A stretch of DNA of 64,000 nucleotides from Amblyomma americanum (taxonomy: Eukaryota; Arthropoda; Arachnida; Ixodida; Ixodidae), in the NCBI RefSeq assembly GCF_052857255.1, contig NC_135497.1, positions 114,290,456-114,354,455 of the forward strand. Reading direction: 5' to 3'. The notes beneath the pieces are model-generated. The model was not told where the DNA came from. It searched no databases and saw nothing but the letters and a program-made list of their open reading frames with translations. This document shows positions 1 to 9,359 of this stretch, in pieces (the first letter of the stretch is position 1; each line of letters opens with the position of its first letter). The translations under genes were made by a program, and so were the position numbers.

Positions 1-980
1 ATCGATTCACAGTACACATCTGAAGGTACATGCAAGTGGGCGAAAGAGCCCGATCCAGTGGACCCGTTGGATCCAGCGGAAGCCATTGAAGCGTCGTGCG
101 TCGGCTTTAGTTTCAAGCCGCCAACTTTAAACGCGAGCGCCCTTGAGCACCCATCCGTTTTTTTTGTGGCAAAAAAAAATAAATAAATAACTTGGCCCTT
201 GCAACCGTGGGAGACCTCGACGCCGCCTGCTGCGCCGTGCAACCGCGCCGTTCAAGGAATCACAATCCGTTGGCCCCAAAGCCCCGGCCAGCCTCCGATG
301 GGCGCAAGCGCCGACCTTGTCCTGGCCCCTTGCGACTCCCCGCACTGGGGTTATGATATTTAGTTTGCAACGGCTGCTCACGGCGGAAAGGAGAAACGAC
401 CCGCCGGCGCCTAACCTAACCGTGCTCCCTCAAAAGCATCGCACGCTCTGTGGGGCTGAGGTCGCTGAAATGCAGGCCGGAGTTTTTGCGAGAACTTCGT
501 CGTCCGGATCGGGAACGGGATCAATCGTAACGCTGGCAAGAAGCCGGTGCAAACGTAAACGAAGCGACGGTAGCGACCCCCGATAGATGCCTCCAACGTG
601 CGGCGGCGGTAGCTTTCATTTCGGCAGCTGCTAGACCGCACCGCTAGCCACCAGAAATCACGGAGTCTGCGTTTACGTCACGTTTCACGTCACTCCGTTC
701 TGTGACGTCATAAGAGCTCTCGAGTTTGAATCGGAGTGGCGGAAGAAACTTTTTCATCTTGGAATCCAAATTTCTTTGAAATAAATGCATCTTTCGCTCG
801 CGGACAAGCGACAAAAAAGCCATGAATTGCCGAACTATCAGATCTTGCTAACCAAAAAAAATCTGATAGAGTTCTCCTCAGTGTCCCTTTAAAGTGAGAC
901 GCGACAGCGTGTCGCAGCGTTGCCGAGGAGTACACGGAACGCCATCGCCCGTTCGGCGCGACGCGTGGCCCGTTAGACAA
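1..980. other. Unassigned GC-rich flank outside the tandem array
   Basis: No gene is recognised here. Short open frames exist on both strands, but none shows a known domain and none recurs in the repeated units. A consensus CRE palindrome (TGACGTCA) lies at 703-710, close after two CACGTCA/TACGTCA half-site-like motifs at 674-693. This could be a promoter fragment, but no adjoining gene supports that. Confidence 0.4.
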
Positions 981-987
981 TTTAAGG

Positions 988-1134
988 AATGGACGTCTGT
1001 CTCACATATCTCGGCAGACACCCGAACCGGGCCGTAAGGGAAGGAAAATGAAATTAACAATTGCTTTCAAGGAAAGGAAATGACGCCTCTCTCACATTTC
1101 TCGCTGGACACACGGATCGCGACGTAAGGGAAGG
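988..1134 (+). repeat. Two tandem SINE-tail fragments
   Basis: Two consecutive segments (about 988-1046 and 1071-1134) each share the pattern of a TCTCACAT stretch, ACAC and a CGTAAGGGAAGG end with the distal part of the tRNA-derived SINE at 49924-50244. The tRNA-like head is absent, so these are tail-only fragments. They directly precede a microsatellite. Confidence 0.55.
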
Positions 1135-1137
1135 AAA

Positions 1138-1182
1138 AATCGATCGATCGATCAATAAAAAATAAATAAATCGATCAAACAG

Positions 1183-1227
<45 letters not shown>

Positions 1228-1430
1228 TAATCAATCAATCACTCAATCGATCGATCGATAAATCAACTATTCAATACATCAATAAATCAAACAATCGGTC
1301 GATCAAATGATCAATAAATCAATCAATCGAGTGATCAATCAACCAATAAATCAATCCATCACTCAATCAATCAGTGCATCAATCCATTAATCAATCAATT
1401 CACCAATCAATCCATCTATCAATCAATCCT
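1138..1430. repeat. Degenerate TCAA/ATCA-type microsatellite
   Basis: About 290 bases built almost wholly of AATC/ATCA/TCGA words with interruptions. It is bounded on the left by forward SINE-tail fragments and on the right (about 1449-1470) by the same tail motif in inverted orientation (CCTTTCCCTTACGGCGCGG). Confidence 0.85.
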
Positions 1431-1448
1431 TAACGCTATCGAGTAAAA

Positions 1449-1556
1449 ATCCTTTCCCTTACGGCGCGGATCAGATGCGGCTTTTTCGCTCACGGCCAAA
1501 GACGCCGACGCCGACGACACCGGCTTTTCTGCGACACGAGCTCCTTAACGCTGTCG
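1449..1556. repeat. Inverted SINE-tail fragment plus GC-rich dispersed repeat
   Basis: The first 22 bases are the reverse complement of the SINE tail seen at 988-1134 and about 50005-50020. The rest is a GACGCCGACGCCGACG-type stretch followed by a TTCTGCGACACGAGC / CTTAACGCTGTCGCG stretch. From memory such wording is common in tick intergenic DNA; the family name is not known to me. Confidence 0.4.
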
Positions 1557-2330
1557 CGTTCAAGGTTCAAGGTTCAAGGTTCGTTTATTACATGTTTATG
1601 GTACAAGCTTAGAGAAATACATTGGAATACAGAAGGAGGTCCCAAAGTCAGAGACTGTGGACGAGACCTCCTGTAAGAACATTTGTAAAAATGAATTACA
1701 AACAGCAGATGCAAAAAAAATTAAAATTTTTGGAATCATAAATGAGCAGTGAGTGAAATACGAGAAATAATGCAAACCCTTATTCGAATGAAAAATGATT
1801 ACACACCTAATATTATACAGACCAACACAAAAGACAACTCATAATTGTACCATATACCAAGTAAAATACTATTAGGGGGATTGTAAAAACTGACGGAGAA
1901 CGGATTTAAAGGCACAGATATTAGGTGATTGTTTAATGCTAACTGGTAATGAGTTTCATAATGTGATGGCAGTGAAACGAACTGTTTGCTTTCCATAATC
2001 AGTGTTAGGTTTAGGGAGTAAAAAGTTAATGTTATTAGCAAAACGCGTGTCGTTGCGACGCGGATTTTTATCACTGCTAGTTAACGAAAAAGGAAGTAGA
2101 TTTCTAACAGATTTGTACATAACGGTACATAATTTGTAGTCGATTATTTTGTGCACTGATAAAATATTGTATGATAGAAGCAGACGAGGGGCATTTGCAG
2201 AGTTGTGACTATAAGTGATAATTCGAATCGCTTGATTTTGAATAGTTTGCAGAGAAGATAAATGCGAATGATACGTGTTTCCCCAAGATGAAATGCGTGT
2301 TTCCCCAAGATGAAAAAATGGCAGGGGCTT
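1557..2330 (-). mobile_element. 5'-truncated non-LTR retrotransposon 3' end, L2/CR1-like (decayed)
   Basis: Read on the minus strand, 2396-1956 encodes a peptide with the look of the C-terminal end of a LINE reverse transcriptase: LQTIQNQAIRIIT, followed by a YKLCTVMYKS segment and a PNTDYGKQTVRFTA segment. The frame is then broken near the expected WNSLP motif. The element ends on the plus-strand left side with three TTCAAGG heptamers (about 1559-1582), which fits the short tandem 3' tails of L2-like elements. A small tandem duplication (TTTCCCCAAGATGAAA) lies near its truncated 5' side at about 2278-2314. There is no upstream RT core or endonuclease, so it is dead. Clade assignment is from motif wording only. 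Confidence 0.6.
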
Positions 2331-2473
2331 AGCTCGGCTATGCCAGGATATATGTAGCGAAAGCAAGTGTGAAACTCCGCGGTTGGTCTTGTTCACACAT
2401 TACACAACGTATGAAGCACAGGCATAAACGTCCAGTATGACCTGTAGGTCCATGCTTGATTTCAGCAGCGAAG

Positions 2474-2830
2474 CTATCCATGGATTGAAGGGGTCGCGTC
2501 ACTCTTACGCCTATTCTCTGGGCTAACGGCACGTTGTTCTTCGGTTTCTTGAGCCCGCCGCTGAAGTCTCTTGGTCGCATTCCATCGTTCATCACGGGCT
2601 GTCTTCAGTGAAGCAGGACTCAGGTCTCTCCTCCGGCTGCTGTCGCTGCTGCTAGCGGTCGAGACACCGGACGTTAAACGTGCCTGTCTCGCGGCGGCAT
2701 ATTCACGGCGGCGTTTAGCCAGTCGTTCGGCGCGCTGTTCGTCTGTTTCCTGGGCGATTCGTTTCCTCTTCATCTCACTCCGCTGTCGATTCCAGGCCAC
2801 CTCCAGCTTATCAGAATTGTCACCGTCCAT
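2474..2830 (-). CDS. Short basic protein with STPR-like ETxEQRAxRLAKRR repeats (possible gene or element fragment)
   Basis: A 118-residue frame beginning MDGDNSDKLEVAWNRQRSEM, followed by a strongly basic helical segment with AQETDEQRAERLAKRR (about residues 26-41) and a second similar word AQETEEQRA near residue 93, separated by a serine-rich linker with TASSSDSSRRR. The spacing and wording resemble the 23-residue STPR repeat, a DNA-binding motif known in arthropod proteins and in some Helitron-encoded proteins. The start is chosen because a GC-rich CRE/E-box stretch lies directly upstream (2831-3080). Downstream the frame ends at SIHG, while another minus frame continues coding-like wording (GPTGHTGRLCLCFIRCV, 2595-2338), so the true gene may be longer and frameshifted. 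No partner gene is visible. It could be a host gene 5' exon or a transposon remnant. Confidence 0.4.
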   Translation of the reverse strand: MDGDNSDKLEVAWNRQRSEMKRKRIAQETDEQRAERLAKRRREYAAARQARLTSGVSTASSSDSSRRRDLSPASLKTARDERWNATKRLQRRAQETEEQRAVSPENRRKSDATPSIHG

Positions 2831-3151
2831 ACTGTCGCCTCAACTGTGGTTGCGGCGCACGCCAGCTCTCCTTTTCAATCCTGTCACATCTTATCACGCA
2901 TGCGACGCAGCTGTCGAAGCGAGCGGAGGCGAGCGCAACAACGAGGAACGCGGTGACACGTCCTACCAAACGGCGGCGGCGGCGAGCGGTGCGGTGCACG
3001 TGACGTCATGCCAAATGGCGCGGCGAGCGCGCGAAGCACAGTAACCTTCCGCGGCGAGGCGCACGTTGTGACGTCACGTGCCTCGATGGAGTACCGCCAC
3101 GGCGAAATCGCGAGTCTGCGGCCAATAAAGCTTTCGCTTTAAAAACCACAT
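2831..3151 (-). promoter_or_regulatory. GC-rich candidate promoter with CRE and E-box palindromes
   Basis: This stretch upstream of the minus-strand STPR-like frame is CpG-rich and contains an overlapping CACGTG (2997-3002) and TGACGTCA (3001-3008), then TGACGTCA (3069-3076) overlapping a second CACGTG (3075-3080). Paired E-box/CRE palindromes about 70 bases apart suit a CpG-island type promoter. Promoter function is inferred from position and motif density only. Confidence 0.4.
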
Positions 3152-6100
3152 TATCTGACCTCAGGAATCACTAGAAAAACGTAACTTATGACGTGCGGGT
3201 GCGCACACACATTCCTCTTTGCAAGTGAGATATTGTATTCTTTACAAGTACAGCAATGTATTACAGAACGTATTGGAGAAATTAACAGTCTGAGTTAAAT
3301 ACCGTAGCTACATTTATTTATTTATTTTAGTGGGGTTTCGGATTAATAAAATACATAAAGCGGATGCGGTAGTCCCTTCGCGTAAAGTATATAACGGTTT
3401 CATTAATGAAGCATTCTCTGTCTGTGCCCCTGCGTGGGCATGCCTCATTTCGGATATGTGCGGGAAAGTATAACCGGCTGTTACAATTAGAACGGTACCT
3501 TCAACTTGTTCAGCATCCATGCCTGACCAGACGAACTTTGGTGGCGGAGCCCACGCCTATGAGTATAGAGTGCCAAATTTTACTTTAAATGGTAAATGCG
3601 ATGTTGGTAATATAACCATATGCCGCACTTCAATGTGACGTGCCTGTTGCGCCAGAATACCGGGGAACATGCGACGCACCAAATGAACCTGCAGATGGTA
3701 TATATGTCTTCTCTCGTATAAGCAAGAAGGAAAATGTGACTGAGATCTTTTCTCAAAACGTCAATATCTAAGTTATTACGCTTCTCGTCATTTCAAACAT
3801 TACCTCGTATTTCATATAACCTTGACACCATTAAGGTGAATACATTTTTTTCGAGTAATTTTTCCCTCTGTGCATTTGTTTATGTTCTTGTACCACCGCC
3901 GACTGCACCAAGATCAACTAGACCAATTTGTACGTTCCTAGATTCGTCCACTTTAATATATATTCTACAGCATAGCAAGAAAAAGACCGTTTCTTGCCAA
4001 TAAATGAATTCACATCGCTGTAGAAACTATATTTATTTAATGGACATAATTGTGCGGAAGACACTGACTGTGTGGTGCTAGCAAATTTGCTCAACATTTT
4101 GCAGTTTCACTTGATATCAGGGGAGTATCCTGCACGCGGGTCAAATATGCGAGCATTCAGTGCTAGCAAGTTTGATTTATGAGGATGTTTATATGACATG
4201 TAGGCAATATAGTCGCACGGCGAGTTTTAGAGCTTTGCGCGTCAATTGCTGGAGCTGGGAACCGACCTTGAAAAACAAACAAACAAGCAGCCCTCGGAAA
4301 TAGCAACCGAAACGGCTCTCTCTCTCTCTGATCACAATACAGCATGTGTCACTCATCGCAGAAAAAAAGAAAAAATAATGCCATGCAGTTGAACAAAGAC
4401 GTCGTTAGCTTCCGAATCGGCAACGAAAGACAAGAGGCTAGGTATCAAATTCACAAACGGCCAAGCCCTTGACGGCTGGCTGGTATCTTGACAGCACTGG
4501 GCACTGCCTCTTTTGACTATCGCATTGAAGGGCGGGCAAGTAGGCAAGTAGGCAGGCACACAGTCAAGCACGATCAAGGAACAAAGCAATCGCACGAAAA
4601 TAATTAACAGAGCCACTCAGGGATATCGGCCTCCTCAGAAACGAAGGAATAACACTGGTAGATTTACCCGCCACCACAGCCCACCTGAACCAGGTGATCT
4701 CTTGTTCTGAACAGAGAGAACTGGTTTTAGTCACAAGACAGCCATTTTGCGCTCAAAACAACTTCCTGGTGCAGCTGTTGATCAAACTGGCCCTACAGGT
4801 AACCAAGCGTCCCTGGCAGTCGGAGGGAGATATGCGCATAAGAAGGCGGTAAGGGTATCTAGGCATGTGACGTACCACATAGACCAAAATACTTCGCAAA
4901 ATACACAAAACACACATTACTTGCTCCTTCCCTGTGTTTACCCCTACAACAGCCACTCTTCGCAATCGTGCTTCAACTGTTCTGAAGCGAAAGGTGTACC
5001 ATTCAACATTTCCTACGCGGGAGAAAATACCATACACAGCTGTCGGCACAGAAATCCTCATCGTTATCACGGACAACAAGTATATATGTCCACTTAAACA
5101 GGCACCTTCCAGTTCTCCTCGCCTTCGCAACACGGCGTCGTATGCAGTATTTAAAGTGACCAGCGAGTAATCACCGCCATATCATGGGCTTCGATGAAGG
5201 AGGATGGCGCTGTATGACAGCCACAGTTTTAGCGTTTCCGCACGCAGGACAAGCCCAAGCTGGCTGCTTCATCATAAAGAGGAGTGGGCGCAGCTGTGAA
5301 AATATGCAACATGCTGCCCGGTTTGCTTACTGTTCTCTCATGCGTTTGCTTATTCTTATGCTCTGTGTTAAGCAACTTCGGGACTTACCATTTGAAGCCC
5401 AGCGCACGGTTCGTCAGAAATATCGCAATATTTCTAGTCGAACTACCACACAATTTAGCTGATTCAACAAACCACCCCCGTATGAAGTTCCTAATGTACA
5501 TTATTTTACTCTCCGGTAAAGAATAAGCTAGCGCACACACAAAACAAGTTCCAGGAGCTGGAAATCTGATTTCAGCAAATTTTGGGGATCATGTACTCAA
5601 TAGAATTCTGTGCTCTTGTAGCTTGTAGCCACTGTGCTGCCTGTACCAATTGTGAGGGTTCCTTGTGCTGGCTTCCTAAACGGAAGCCGCCAACCCACCT
5701 ATAGACACCTTTCAGCTATTCTATACGTTTCTGGGAGGCTAGAGCACAAAACGCCTATTGACAAGAAGTGACATCTGGCGACTAATATAATATGTTTTGC
5801 TGTTTCTGCGCCAGAGAGGTTCCCAGCTAAATCGTGATTACTTCAAACCACACTGCGCCATAGAACGATATTCTGTGAGGCCACTGTGTGGTATACAGAA
5901 AGTTCCCGACAAAACATTGCACTGTACCCGTCAGCACGCACTTAAATGTCAATGCACTCAGGTCATATGACTGACTTAAAAAGACCGAGATATAAGTAAC
6001 TTACGTCTGGCGATTATGAATACGCCTCATGGGGCCGTTTATTTAATCTCACTAGCGCCCCGAGGCGCTGTCTATCGTTCGGCAGCTCGCGGTCGAAGCG

Positions 6101-8203
6101 TTCATCGCGGTCGCAATGGCGGCGTGGCGTAAGCAGACACCAAGACCAACGCTTCCTCTACGAAAAATTAGCACCATACAGAACGCACCCGGAACCAGTT
6201 TGCCGACGACAAAGTGAGTAAATTTCACTGTCTTCATAAGAAAACTACACCTGTGTTACAATTTTTTACACCCCCCGCGAAAAGGTCGATATCTGTTCGC
6301 CGCTCAAGCAAAAATCAATCTGGTGGATTCACAGCAATCACAGTGGAATCAGTACAGCATCCAGCGCTGCGATAACAACATCACGTGGTGGCGGCGGCGC
6401 CTGATGTGCGCAGTGTATCTTCGGTGACTGCACACGTTCACCTTCCCATTAAATGCGGTCGCCGCGCAGCCACAACAAAGGTGCGGCAAGCGCAGGCGTC
6501 CGTTGCTCTGCTGCTCGCCGACATCCTCTGCGCTGGGCCCGGTCGTCCCGCAGTATGTCAACTACGCGACCGTGGCGTGCTCATATTGCACGACAAGGGA
6601 CGCGAGTTCTTCCGCTTCTTTTTTGACGGGGAAGCCAGATGGTGAAGGCGCTGCAGAGTATCCACCAGCAGGACCGGCCACAAGGCGCTGCGCTCGTCTA
6701 GTTGCCTGGACGAGGCCCAGCAGAGTGTGCACAAGTTCTTCCTCGTATTCTCCGACGACAGAGACGCAGGATGGTGAAAGCGTCCCTGGTGCATCATCGG
6801 GATGGTCTGTCTCAGGAAGAAGGGATCCAGCAGCGGTATGGGGCAGGCCTTGGGCGCGGCACACTGGTTCTTGCACATCATGGAGGTCTGCCGGAAGGCG
6901 GGCATCCATAAACACCGCCGCGGGGTTGGTCGAGAGGCGGCAGGCTCGAGCATCGTCCTGGACGGGATCTTCCAGGAGGACCACAGATTTCTCCGCTTTT
7001 TTGAACTTGTCGAGGGCGAGAGGTGCAACTGCATAACATGCACGCTGAGCAGACAGCCGAGTGGCAAGGAGGGGAATAGCCAGGAGCACGACGTGGTAGC
7101 GTTTATAGCGGAGCTGGTCGTGTAAGATCAGTACCACTGTGCGCTGGCTGCTGACAACGAGGACGTTGCGTGCGATGTCGACGCCAACCCCAGCATGACA
7201 TTCAACCTGGCCCGCGTGCTGTTTACCTGACTGTACACAGGGAGAGGCGGAGAGGCTCCCGGGCAGTCGAGAATGCTGCAGCCCGATCCTGGAAGGGTAG
7301 TGCCGCACCATTTCAGCAGGAACCAAACAGCGGCTTACAGTATCCCAGGATCGGTCCAACTGTCGGCAGAACCCACGGCTTCTGCGCAAGGCTCCAAGCA
7401 GACAGGCTCCGCACCTGCACCAGGCTTCGAAAGATGTCCACTCTGCAGCTCACCGCGGTGCCCTCGGGTTCGTATTAAGGGTGTGTTGAACCGTCGTCGC
7501 GTCGCGATATGCCGGAGGGCAGCGTGGTATGTCTTCCGTTGCTGTCGTCCAGGGATGGAGACGCAAGCCTTGAGGGCTGGAACAATGTGCAGCAGGCACG
7601 ACGCGTTCGCCAGAGGTCCTCCGCCGAACGCAGTTCCTGGGCACGTATGCCGCGTGAGGCGCGAGAGTTTAACAGGCATCCGATCTCTTCCTTCTTGTCT
7701 TCGCATTAATCCGAGAGGGCGGGAATATGCAACCCAATCTGCGCTGTTAACCCTCGGGGCCTTTTGATTTCTTCCCCAATTTTCTTTTAATTGTTATCAT
7801 CCGTCGGTCTACCTTATCGCTTTAGATGTCTGGTATATAGTTTAAATGTTACTCTCTATTTACTGGGTTGGTCCTGAAGAAGTGAAAGACGATCACGAAA
7901 AAAACAAAAAACGAGAAAGATTGATGAGGTGACGATCATAAAACCTCAGGACATCATCATCATCATCGCTGTCCAGGAATAATATTGCGAGAGACAAGAC
8001 TACGACGTGGAAGGTATTGTGGTGTCGAGTCGCGCTAGTCCCGCGACGACTGTGAGCATCATCACTATGTATCATGCATTACTTTCACCACAGCATGTAA
8101 CATTAAAGGTCCTAAGATACTCTGCGGGGATAGGTTGGCCGTAACTGGTAAAGGACGGGGTTAACTGGAGAGACATGGGCGAGGTTTTCGCCCTGCAGTG
8201 GGC

Positions 8204-8204
<1 letters not shown>
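3152..8204. repeat. Basal tandem unit R1 (first copy)
   Basis: First of five diverged copies of a roughly 5.7-kb unit. Homology begins near an ATCTGACCT word at about 3152 that recurs near 25206. Landmarks shared with the other copies, in order: a GCACACACATTC/TTTGCAAG stretch (3206), the GACCAGACGAACTT stretch (3525), the CCGACTGCACCAAG stretch (3898), a GCCCTTGACGG stretch (4464), the TTCAACTGTTCTGAAGC stretch (4973), a GC-rich block (about 6050-7700) and a LINE-like tail ending at GGGCG (8204). The left part of the unit seen in R3-R5 is missing, so the array edge lies inside the unit. No intact gene is supported. Short frames occur on both strands but are not conserved as protein. Confidence 0.8.
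6562..7389 (-). other. Open frame of unknown status in GC-rich block of R1 (275 codons)
   Basis: A minus-strand frame that stays open in all five units (also 22727-23674, 28951-29715, 52406-53353, 58373-59455). It contains a run from GVDIARNVLVV to LPAD and a C-terminal EYEEELVHTLL helix. No domain is recognised. In one stretch compared between the R3 and R5 copies, most base differences change the amino acid, which argues against selection on this frame. An overlapping plus-strand frame (6802-7125) is also open, as expected of GC-rich DNA. Confidence 0.2.

Positions 8205-8243
<39 letters not shown>
8205..8243. repeat. TA microsatellite at left edge of the 10.9-kb block E1
   Basis: An uninterrupted TA array that starts exactly where the empty sites (24542-24543 and 54313-54314) have a single TA. 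It is the shortest of the three TA loci; those before E2 and E3 are longer and contain palindromes. Confidence 0.9.
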
Positions 8244-8246
<3 letters not shown>

Positions 8247-8479
8247 TAAAAAAAATTTTGGTAACTTATTGGGGGAATCGTCCTTAAGTAGGTTCTGCCG
8301 TTTGGCGAAAACAGACTATTCGTTCGTATTCGGTCCGTATTTTCTCCTTCCACAGTCTAGCAACGTTGATGCGAACAGTAAAAGAGCGCAAAAGCATTTG
8401 CGACCACCACACATCGAAGGAGACGCTCATATCTTCCTTCCATTTATAATAGTGCACTTTAGCATTTGGCGACATGACT

Positions 8480-9010
8480 TGGCTATAACTTGGCTATAGT
8501 CATGAAGGAAGGAAAAGTTTGGCTATATTGTACTTGGCGTCGCCAATATGGAGCGCGTTGTTTGGTGTGCACGTCTTTTCGTTCCCCGCCTCAAAGCAGC
8601 GCAGTCTTTGCACTCACCTGGGACGACCTTCCCTCCTCAACGAGCAGCCCAACGTGAGCCTGCTTCCTTTTGGAGCATTCTGTTCTTCGCGACAAGGTAA
8701 GGGTCAGTTTGCTAGCGTTATCAGATGTGGTGTGCGGTGCTGCATCGCCTTCATAGCGACGGCTCCCGCGTTGAGAGCCATAAACGTGCTCGCTTCGCGA
8801 TGTGTTGCGCCAACCTTGCTATTTGTTCATGTAGTAAATGCACATCGAATCCATAACAAGGTCGTCCATGAGAGCGAGCCACGCACAACGTCCCAGCGCG
8901 CGTCTCGTTTTACCCGCCGCTTTGTGTGCACTTCGCTCCTTCGCGGATCTTTAGACATAAAGCCGCGGTTGCCGTGCCGGCTGGTCGTCGCGTCTTCGCG
9001 ATCCACGTGA
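8480..9010 (+). promoter_or_regulatory. Candidate promoter and first exon of the E1 gene, with overlapping open frame
   Basis: A CTATATTGTA element (about 8523) precedes a stretch that ends in a strong splice-donor match, CAAG|GTAAGG at 8697. The same donor is kept at 31510 (E2) and 60666 (E3). A 163-codon plus-strand frame (8519-9010) reads through the donor and is also open in the other two copies (31302-31823, 60458-60922), but it has no recognisable domain and its N-terminal reading differs between copies through indels. A 5' untranslated exon for the downstream transposase-like gene is one explanation; this is inference. Confidence 0.3.
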
Positions 9011-9324
9011 GACAGTTCAGGCAGCGGTGATCAGCACAGTCGATGGCCGCCGTGAGATTATATAGTGTGGGAGGTTAAAAAGAAATAAAAATAATGGTGC
9101 CCATCTCGCGTCAGATGTAAACAGGCCTAACACCAGAGTATAGGCACATAGCTCGGCTGTCTTCTCGTCACGGGTTTGCAGCCTGGCGAGAAATCGCGGC
9201 GTCTTTCAGAGGTGGGCACGAACGCGAATGGACGGAACAAAAGCGAGGTTACGCATAGACACCGCACGGCCGTGTATGGCCCGTCCAAGGTGAATTCGAG
9301 ACGGTTCCTGCGCTAGTCGAACTC

Positions 9325-9351
9325 GGGGGTGGGGGGGGGGGGGGGGGTGGG
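9325..9351 (+). repeat. Poly-G tract in E1
   Basis: A G-run of 27 bases broken only by two T residues. The matching place in E2 has 20 consecutive Gs (32138-32157), while E3 has lost it (about 61285-61300). It could form a G-quadruplex on the plus strand. Confidence 0.9.
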
Positions 9352-9359
9352 AAGGCTGG

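Noticed and set aside
1138..1430. CRISPR-like array
   Set aside because: Short tetranucleotide words without spacers; a plain microsatellite in a eukaryotic genome.
4747..5097. Repeated frame with SQSCFNCSEAKG wording
   Set aside because: Open in four units but broken in R2, also open on the minus strand, and with no recognised domain.
5284..5526. Small secreted protein with a signal-peptide-like N-terminus, repeated in five units
   Set aside because: The hydrophobic start is suggestive, but another frame and the opposite strand are equally open, and the C-terminal end varies by frameshift between units (5284, 21459, 27668, 51119, 57101).
6802..7125. Plus-strand frame MVCLRKKG... in the GC-rich block
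   Set aside because: It overlaps the longer minus frame and differs between units mostly by amino-acid changes; it ends early in R4.
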